This document shows, piece by piece, positions 57,898 to 64,000 of a stretch of DNA of 64,000 nt (its first letter is position 1; the number at the start of each line of letters is the position of its first letter). The position numbers were made by a program, and so were the translations under genes. The stretch lies in the NCBI GenBank assembly GCA_030430565.1, contig JAUIKS010000002.1, forward strand, positions 472,855 to 536,854, given 5' to 3'. The notes beneath the pieces are model-generated. The model was given only the letters and a program-made list of their open reading frames with translations. It did no database searches and was not told the origin of the DNA. Origin of the DNA: Polyangia bacterium (GTDB lineage: Bacteria; Myxococcota_A; Polyangia; Nannocystales; Nannocystaceae).

Positions 57898-58650
57898 ATG
57901 ACTTCGCGCGCGCCGAATCAAGACCCTGACACGCTGCGAGACGAGCTCGTCCTCGAGCTCGCGCGTCGCGGCGGTTCCTCCGCGACCCAAGCGAAAGTTG
58001 ACGGGCGCAATATCTATGAAGCGATCGCGAAGACGCTCGGGATCCCGGAGGGCTGGCGAGACGAGCGCTATCCAACCGCCGAGCGCGGGGGCTCTCAATC
58101 ATCGAAGTTCGCCATCAAGATCCAGTGGGCGAAGGACGCGCTCAAGAACGCCGGGTTGATCGAGACCCCCGCGGCGCTTCGGTCAAGAGGTATCAAGCCG
58201 CATGGCTTCTGGGTGCTCACGGCGCGCGGGATGGACAAGGCTCGCGCGCTCGGCTTCGCGCAGACCGCTCCGACGCCGCCAGCCGCCGAGGAGCACTCCC
58301 GCACGGAGGGCGGCCGGCGGGTCGTGTCCCGAAGCCTCCCGGAGCGCGACCCCACGCTCCGCGACGCGGCTATCCGCCTACACACCAAGAAGGGACGCAT
58401 CGTCTGCGCCGCGTGTCGCTTCGACTTTGAAGAGACCTACGGGGCCCTCGGGCGCGGCTTTATCGAGATGCACCACGTCGTGCCGCTCGAGGATGGAGCG
58501 CGTGACTCTCGCCCGAGCGACCTAATCCCGCTGTGTTCGAACTGCCACAGGATGGTGCACCGAACCCGCGGCGTCACGCTGTCCGTCGACGAGCTGCGAG
58601 ACAAGCTCTCGCGGGGTCAATCATCGCGCAAACGCCGTCGCGGATCGTAG
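57898..58650 (+). CDS. Mrr-N-type winged helix + HNH endonuclease
   Basis: 250 aa. Residues ~10-115 resemble the winged-helix domain found at the N-terminus of Mrr-like enzymes ('DELVLELARRGGSSATQAKV', 'FAIKIQWAKDALKNAGLIET', 'GFWVLTARGMDKARALGF'). The C-terminal half is an HNH nuclease with 'CAACRFDFEETYG', 'FIEMHHVVPLED', 'DLIPLCSNCHRMVHR', giving a complete beta-beta-alpha metal site and zinc-binding Cys pairs. It follows the aldehyde dehydrogenase by 12 bp. It may be a solitary modification-dependent restriction nuclease; no methylase is nearby. Confidence 0.85.
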   Translation: MTSRAPNQDPDTLRDELVLELARRGGSSATQAKVDGRNIYEAIAKTLGIPEGWRDERYPTAERGGSQSSKFAIKIQWAKDALKNAGLIETPAALRSRGIKPHGFWVLTARGMDKARALGFAQTAPTPPAAEEHSRTEGGRRVVSRSLPERDPTLRDAAIRLHTKKGRIVCAACRFDFEETYGALGRGFIEMHHVVPLEDGARDSRPSDLIPLCSNCHRMVHRTRGVTLSVDELRDKLSRGQSSRKRRRGS

Positions 58651-58753
58651 ACACGCCGCGCCCGTCGCCGCGCCTCAAGCATGGCCATAAAGACATCTTG
58701 CAAACTGACGCCGCCAGCCCCTCCCCGCTTGCGAGCCGGCTCGCCGGTCAGGT

Positions 58754-59395
58754 ATGAAGCGACCCGTGACCACCGAGATCCCGCTTCGCTGCACCTGCGG
58801 CGCCCTCCGGGGGCGCGCCCGCCCGAGTCCCCGCAGCCCTCGCCTGATCTGCCACTGCGACGACTGTCAGTGCTACATGCACTTCCTCGAGCGCGGCGAG
58901 CTGATGGACGACTGGGGAGGATCGGAGGTCTTGCAGATGACCCCCGCGCGGATCGAGCTCTCCCAGGGCGCCGACCAGCTCGCCTGCGTGCGCCTGAGCC
59001 CCAAGGGCCTCATGCGCTGGTACGCGCGCTGCTGCAGCACGCCGATCGCCAACACGATGGCGAGCGCGGGGATGGCCTTCGCGGGCGTGCTCGTGGCGCT
59101 GGTTGACCTCCCCGCGGACGCCCACACCCGCGACGAGGCCCTCGGGCCCATGACCGCGCGCGTCAACGGCCGCGCCCGCCTCTCCGGGGTTCAGGGCGCC
59201 CCGAAGCTCGCGCTGTTCCCCCTGCTCACGATCGCGCGCGCGCTCCGGCTGATGATCGGCGGCAAGCTGCGCGGCGAGCACCAGCCGTCCCCCTTCTTCG
59301 ACGAGGGCGGCGCCCCGCGGGTCACGCCGCAGGTGCTGAGCGAGTCTGAGCGCGACGAGCTGCGAGCGCGCCTGCCGACCTATCCGCGCGGCTGA
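58754..59395 (+). CDS. DUF6151 family protein (GFA-like zinc-binding fold)
   Basis: 213 aa. 'CTCGALRG', 'ICHCDDCQCYMHFLERGELMDDWGG' (in part) and 'RWYARCCSTPIANTM' match the Cys pattern of glutathione-dependent formaldehyde-activating-like (GFA) zinc proteins, in the DUF6151 subgroup. A catalytic function is not established. It stands alone between the HNH gene and the 59589 lipoprotein. Confidence 0.85.
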   Translation: MKRPVTTEIPLRCTCGALRGRARPSPRSPRLICHCDDCQCYMHFLERGELMDDWGGSEVLQMTPARIELSQGADQLACVRLSPKGLMRWYARCCSTPIANTMASAGMAFAGVLVALVDLPADAHTRDEALGPMTARVNGRARLSGVQGAPKLALFPLLTIARALRLMIGGKLRGEHQPSPFFDEGGAPRVTPQVLSESERDELRARLPTYPRG

Positions 59396-59536
59396 GCGCG
59401 CTCTCGCGGCCTGCGTCGGCTCGTCCGCGGCCGACCGCGCGCGTCCGGTCGACTTCGCCCTCGCAGTTCACACTGCGGGCGCCTCGTCGTCGCCGACCGG
59501 TCACGATCCCGTGCTAGGACCCGCTCCACCCTGACC

Positions 59537-59554
59537 TTCAAAACATGTTTTGAA
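59537..59554. promoter_or_regulatory. Perfect 18-bp palindrome TTCAAAACATGTTTTGAA
   Basis: Fully self-complementary and AT-rich in GC-rich DNA, 35 bp upstream of the GTG at 59589. A dimeric repressor operator is the simplest reading; it could also bend DNA. No matching repressor is adjacent. Confidence 0.4.
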
Positions 59555-59588
59555 AACCACCCTCGACGGGTGGAGCGAGGTTCTGCGC

Positions 59589-61109
<1,521 letters not shown>

Positions 61110-61165
61110 GCCAGCGCCCGCGCTCACGCGGGCGTCGACGCGGTACAACGGTACACGAGCGCGCC

Positions 61166-61579
61166 ATGATCACCGATATCCTCATTCGCCCCGTCGAGGG
61201 CTCGTTCGACGACGACGTGATCAAGGCGCGTATCGAGGCGATACCCTACACCGCGCTCGATCCGATTCAGGGCGTCGAGTACCTCATCGCCGACAGCGAT
61301 GACGCGCTCGTCGACGCGCTCGAGCGGCGACGCGAGGATCCGAGGCGATTCCCGACCGACGTCATCCTCGTGAGCGCGGTGCCAGAGGCGGTCTCGATCG
61401 GGTACCGCGCCGCCGACCCTGAGCCCGCGCGCGGGCTCGTCCTGTGGCTGCGACAGCGGTACGAGGTCCGCATCCTCGACGAGCGCTACAACGATCTCAC
61501 CGATCGGTGCGACGACAACCTCGCGCTGCTGTTCGGCCCTCCCCGCGAGCACCCGCTCGAGCGGCTCCCACGCGAGTAG
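61166..61579 (+). CDS. Small hypothetical protein (137 aa)
   Basis: 137 aa with an alpha/beta composition: 'MITDILIRPVEGSFDDDVIKARIEAIPY', 'VEYLIADSDDALVDALERRR', 'DVILVSAVPEAVSIGYRAAD', 'LVLWLRQRYEVRILDERYNDL' (given in part). It could be a small immunity-type or unknown-fold protein. No signal peptide. TACACG 11-16 nt upstream is near, but does not match, TAnnnT. Family not recognised. Confidence 0.65.
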   Translation: MITDILIRPVEGSFDDDVIKARIEAIPYTALDPIQGVEYLIADSDDALVDALERRREDPRRFPTDVILVSAVPEAVSIGYRAADPEPARGLVLWLRQRYEVRILDERYNDLTDRCDDNLALLFGPPREHPLERLPRE

Positions 61580-61767
61580 AGAGCGTTGATACAATTCGCC
61601 CGAAGCCGCGTTTAAAAATCGAAGCTGACCAGCGGTTTGATCCGTAAATAATGCGCGGACCAATTCACCACGAGTGGAATTGCCAACGCGCGCCGGAGCC
61701 GTCCACCGTCAACGGTTAAAGCCAACGCGGCTGTCCCTCGGGCTACGGCTGTGATAGTCGCTGCGGC

Positions 61768-62982
61768 ATGAAGAGCGCGGTCATAAACGTCCATTTGGGT
61801 GTTCGTATTTTAAGTTGTGCGCCCGCTGCGTTACTGCTGCTTGGAGCCGGCTGCCCGTCGAGCGAGACGTGCGAGTCGAGCACCCTGACGAACTGCAGCG
61901 ACGGCAGCTCGGACGCCGCAGCCGCGACGAGCCAAACGAGCACGACCCCCGACGACACGACGGCGGGCGCGTCGACCGACGACCCAACAAGCGCGACCAC
62001 GACCCCCACGGGGAGCAGCTCCGCCTCGACAGGCTCCTCGCCGACGACGACCAGCTCAACCTCCACGACCAGCTCGACGAGCCCAACCACTGGGAGCGAC
62101 GAGACCACGAGCAGTCCGGGGACCGGACAGACAACGACGGGCGTGACTTCGGACGAGACCTCTGACAGCAGCTCGACAGGCGAGCCGATCTGCACGATGT
62201 GCCCACAGACCCCCCCAAACATCATGCTGCTGCTCGACTACTCGACATCCACGAACAACAGCTGGGGGCTCTCGACTCGCTGGAAGGTCGCCAAAGACGC
62301 GCTCATCGGGATCCCTGAACTCGACGACGGACTGTACGCGCAGAGCGCCCACTTCGCGCTCATGCGCTTTGGTCACGACCCAGACACTGGCTTTAACGGT
62401 CAGGGGACGATGATCCCAGGTGATGATTCGGGGATCATCGACGGGCTATCGCTCGACGCGTTCTGGTACGATCTCGATCGTCCTGGACCGTACACGCTGT
62501 GTGACGAGTCTCCGTGGCAGGCGCTAAATGCCGTCGGGGAGCCGCTCAACGGGAACCTGTTCGGGATCGGGTCCTGGTCACGGGGCGCGCTAAAGCGAAC
62601 GCGAGAGCTCATTATTCAAAGTCGCGCCGATCATCCCGAGGACGAGCAACCACCGTCACGTCGCTACGCGGTCATTGTGCTCGTCGATGGCCCGTGGACG
62701 GACGTGGACGGCGCGGACATGTCGTTCGGCAGCGACCCCGACTCGATCGCGGCGGACCTGCTCGAGCAGCACGACGTGAAGACCCACGTGATCGTCTTTG
62801 GCGGCGCCGGCGGGATCGCGCTCTCGACCGCGAACGACCTCGCGGAGGCAGGCGGGACCGAGGCGGCGGTCGAGGTGGACGAGCCGGCGGAGTTCCCGAC
62901 GGCGCTCTCAGCGGTGCTCTCAGAGATCACGAGCGACGCGCCAGGAGGCTCAATCGACTGCTGCCTCGGTGAATGTAACTGA
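61768..62982 (+). CDS. Lipoprotein with von Willebrand factor A domain
   Basis: 404 aa. Signal 'LLLGAGC' and a Thr/Ser-rich linker of ~115 residues that is likely glycosylated or flexible. The domain from ~residue 148 begins 'NIMLLLDYSTSTNNSW', a MIDAS motif DxSxS of vWA domains. The remainder ('YAVIVLVDGPWTDVDGADMSFGS', 'KTHVIVFGG') completes the fold. vWA domains bind protein partners through a metal. Two Cys pairs near the end ('CCLGEC') may bind it down. It is one of several lipoproteins displayed by this window. Confidence 0.85.
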   Translation: MKSAVINVHLGVRILSCAPAALLLLGAGCPSSETCESSTLTNCSDGSSDAAAATSQTSTTPDDTTAGASTDDPTSATTTPTGSSSASTGSSPTTTSSTSTTSSTSPTTGSDETTSSPGTGQTTTGVTSDETSDSSSTGEPICTMCPQTPPNIMLLLDYSTSTNNSWGLSTRWKVAKDALIGIPELDDGLYAQSAHFALMRFGHDPDTGFNGQGTMIPGDDSGIIDGLSLDAFWYDLDRPGPYTLCDESPWQALNAVGEPLNGNLFGIGSWSRGALKRTRELIIQSRADHPEDEQPPSRRYAVIVLVDGPWTDVDGADMSFGSDPDSIAADLLEQHDVKTHVIVFGGAGGIALSTANDLAEAGGTEAAVEVDEPAEFPTALSAVLSEITSDAPGGSIDCCLGECN

Positions 62983-63308
62983 GCAAGAGCCACCGGCGCG
63001 GCTTCAGTCGCGACGAAAAGCGGATCTAATTTTCGCGACGGATCAGAGCCACCGATCGCTGGCGGGCCACGTGCTGGCGATAGCTGGGCCCATCGATCTC
63101 GACGCGCGTCGACGTCATGGCGAGGCGATCGAGGATCGCGGCGGTGACGGTGGCATCGCCGAGGTTGCGTCCCTCGCTCCGAGTCCTACAGCGCGCTGGA
63201 TCGCCAGACGATCGAACGACGCGGCGCGCGGATCAGCGCCGACCCGTTGCGGGCACTGCTGTACGCGGACGCGGCCAACGAACCGCCGTGCTGAGAGCTG
63301 CCGCGTGT
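62983..63308. other. Intergenic region with transposon remnant
   Basis: 326 bp. Apart from the IstB-like tail (63026-63155), the rest shows no gene. A frame near 63180-63290 ('RQTIERRGARISADPLRALL') could be another decayed gene end, with no start. Confidence 0.5.
63026..63155 (-). pseudogene. Remnant of an IS21-type IstB ATP-binding protein
   Basis: Read on the minus strand, the last ~43 codons give 'GDATVTAAILDRLAMTSTRV', 'EIDGPSYRQHVARQRS' and a stop at 63026. This matches the C-terminal end of IstB helper ATPases (VAAAIxDRLxHHAxxxxIxGxSYR). No Walker motifs or transposase (IstA) are present, so only the tail survives. Confidence 0.5.
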
Positions 63309-64000
63309 TCAGGCCCGCGCACCGTTGAATAGATCGTTGAGCGTGTCGAAGCGAGCGGCCGAGCTGAGCGTCGTGAAGCGGCCCTCGCGGGCGACATCAG
63401 TCGCGGCGGTCATGAACGCCTGCCAGGCGACGCGGGCGAACGCGGAGCCGACCGAGACGCGGCGCACGCCGAGCTCTTCGAGCCCCGCGACGGTCATCGA
63501 CGGATCGACGGCGAGCACATTGACCGGCCGGGGCGCGACCGCCGCGATCACCTCGGCGATATCCTCGGACGCGCTCAGTCCCGGCGCGTAGAGGCAATCG
63601 GCGCCGACCTCGGCGTAGGCGACGAGGCGCTCGATCGAGGCCGACAGTGGATCTTCATGGCCGACAAGAAAACACTCTGCGCGGGCGGTCAACACCACGT
63701 CGCGGCCGCTGGCGTCGATCGCCTGCCTCGCCGCCTGGACGCGCTCGACCGCCTCCGCGAGCGGGAACAGCGGACGCTCGTCATCGCCGGTCGCGTCCTC
63801 GATCGAGAGCCCGGCCACGCCGACGTCTACGCACATTCGGACGCTCTCGGCGACCTCCGCAGAGCTGGCGCCGAAGCCAGCCTGAAAATCAGCGCTGACG
63901 GGCAGCGCAGTGGCGCCAACGATCTCACGGATATGCGCGAGGAGCTGCGCGCGCGAGAGCGCCATGGGGTCGTCCGGGAGCCCCTGGCCAAACGCGAAGC
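63309..64000 (-). CDS. Isocitrate lyase/PEP mutase family protein, 5' end beyond window
   Basis: 230 codons visible. 'LPVSADFQAGFG' (Mg-binding Asp), 'GVAGLSIEDATGDDERPLFPL', 'VLTARAECFLVG', 'GADCLYAPG' and 'PVNVLAVDPSMTVAGLEELGVRRVSVGS' (in part) match the ICL/PEP-mutase superfamily, in the 2,3-dimethylmalate lyase/oxaloacetate hydrolase-like group. The reading frame remains open to the right window edge with family-like sequence ('AFGQGLPDDP' before the internal ATG at 63965), so the true start lies outside. Confidence 0.85.
   Translation of the reverse strand, partial: FAFGQGLPDDPMALSRAQLLAHIREIVGATALPVSADFQAGFGASSAEVAESVRMCVDVGVAGLSIEDATGDDERPLFPLAEAVERVQAARQAIDASGRDVVLTARAECFLVGHEDPLSASIERLVAYAEVGADCLYAPGLSASEDIAEVIAAVAPRPVNVLAVDPSMTVAGLEELGVRRVSVGSAFARVAWQAFMTAATDVAREGRFTTLSSAARFDTLNDLFNGARA

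Noticed and set aside
59537..59554. Palindrome as LexA/SOS box
   Set aside because: Does not match the LexA boxes I know (CTGTN8ACAG or GAACN4GTTC types); left as an unassigned operator-like site.
63180..63290. Short frame with 'TIERRGARISADPLRALL' as a gene
   Set aside because: No start codon context, no known family; may be a decayed remnant only.

Overview
The window is very GC-rich and carries marks of a Nannocystineae-type myxobacterium (order Myxococcales; Nannocystis/Plesiocystis/Enhygromyxa-like). These are many secreted lipoproteins with Asp-Gly (GACGGT/GACGGC) linkers, Myxo-disulfide Cys repeats, a MYXO-CTERM sorting tail, large Hanks-type Ser/Thr kinases with TPRs, and FG-GAP proteins. 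No rRNA or tRNA gene, CRISPR array or intact insertion sequence was seen. This is my reading of the sequence; no database search was run.

Layout. 1-1606: FG-GAP surface protein (minus, cut by the window edge). 1970-15980: the most notable region, a radical-SAM-dense peptide-modification locus interrupted by one lipoprotein gene (4881-6401). It holds a B12-type radical SAM enzyme fused to a second radical SAM/SPASM-like domain; a translationally coupled minus-strand operon of a Tat-signal protein, a radical SAM enzyme and an HExxH peptide-hydroxylase-type protein; a radical SAM/methyltransferase fusion; and a His-Xaa-Ser (Hxs) cassette. The cassette is HxsD, a second small HxsD-like protein, HxsB, a precursor made of 18 consecutive His-Xaa-Ser triplets, and a further radical SAM enzyme in the HxsC position. 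In all there are six radical SAM domains in five proteins. HxsB/HxsD family membership is fairly firm; that the flanking enzymes act on the same peptide is inference.

16226-20363: secreted and lipid-anchored proteins. 20371-23758: coupled operon of a [2Fe-2S] flavin reductase, a MerR regulator and a ferritin-like diiron protein. 23908-28898: enoyl-reductase-like oxidoreductase, Ser/Thr kinase and a two-TM K+ channel with RCK domains. 28984-30718: a degenerate EF-Tu-like gene without a P-loop, enclosed by ~143-bp inverted repeats. 30756-30917: a MITE-like element abutting a queuosine-tRNA mannosyltransferase-family gene. 32151-33410: a decayed FG-GAP pseudogene and a UPF0173 hydrolase. 33730-45939: mostly cellular genes (metallopeptidase plus ATP-grasp ligase, hybrid histidine kinase, DUF819 transporter, PspA, glyoxalase, murein endopeptidase, DUF1552 protein). 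46147-64000: DGD lipoproteins, an OmpA/MYXO-CTERM protein, a kinase-TPR gene whose 3' half and downstream gene have lower-GC codon usage, a frameshifted tandem paralog, a LysR/aldehyde dehydrogenase pair, an HNH endonuclease, a vWA lipoprotein, an IS21 IstB remnant and a PEP-mutase-like enzyme cut by the right edge.

A recurring regulatory feature is a TAnnnT (-10-like) hexamer 6-13 nt before the start codon of many genes, suggesting leaderless or very-short-leader transcripts. GTGA/ATGA start-stop overlaps are also frequent and mark translationally coupled operons.
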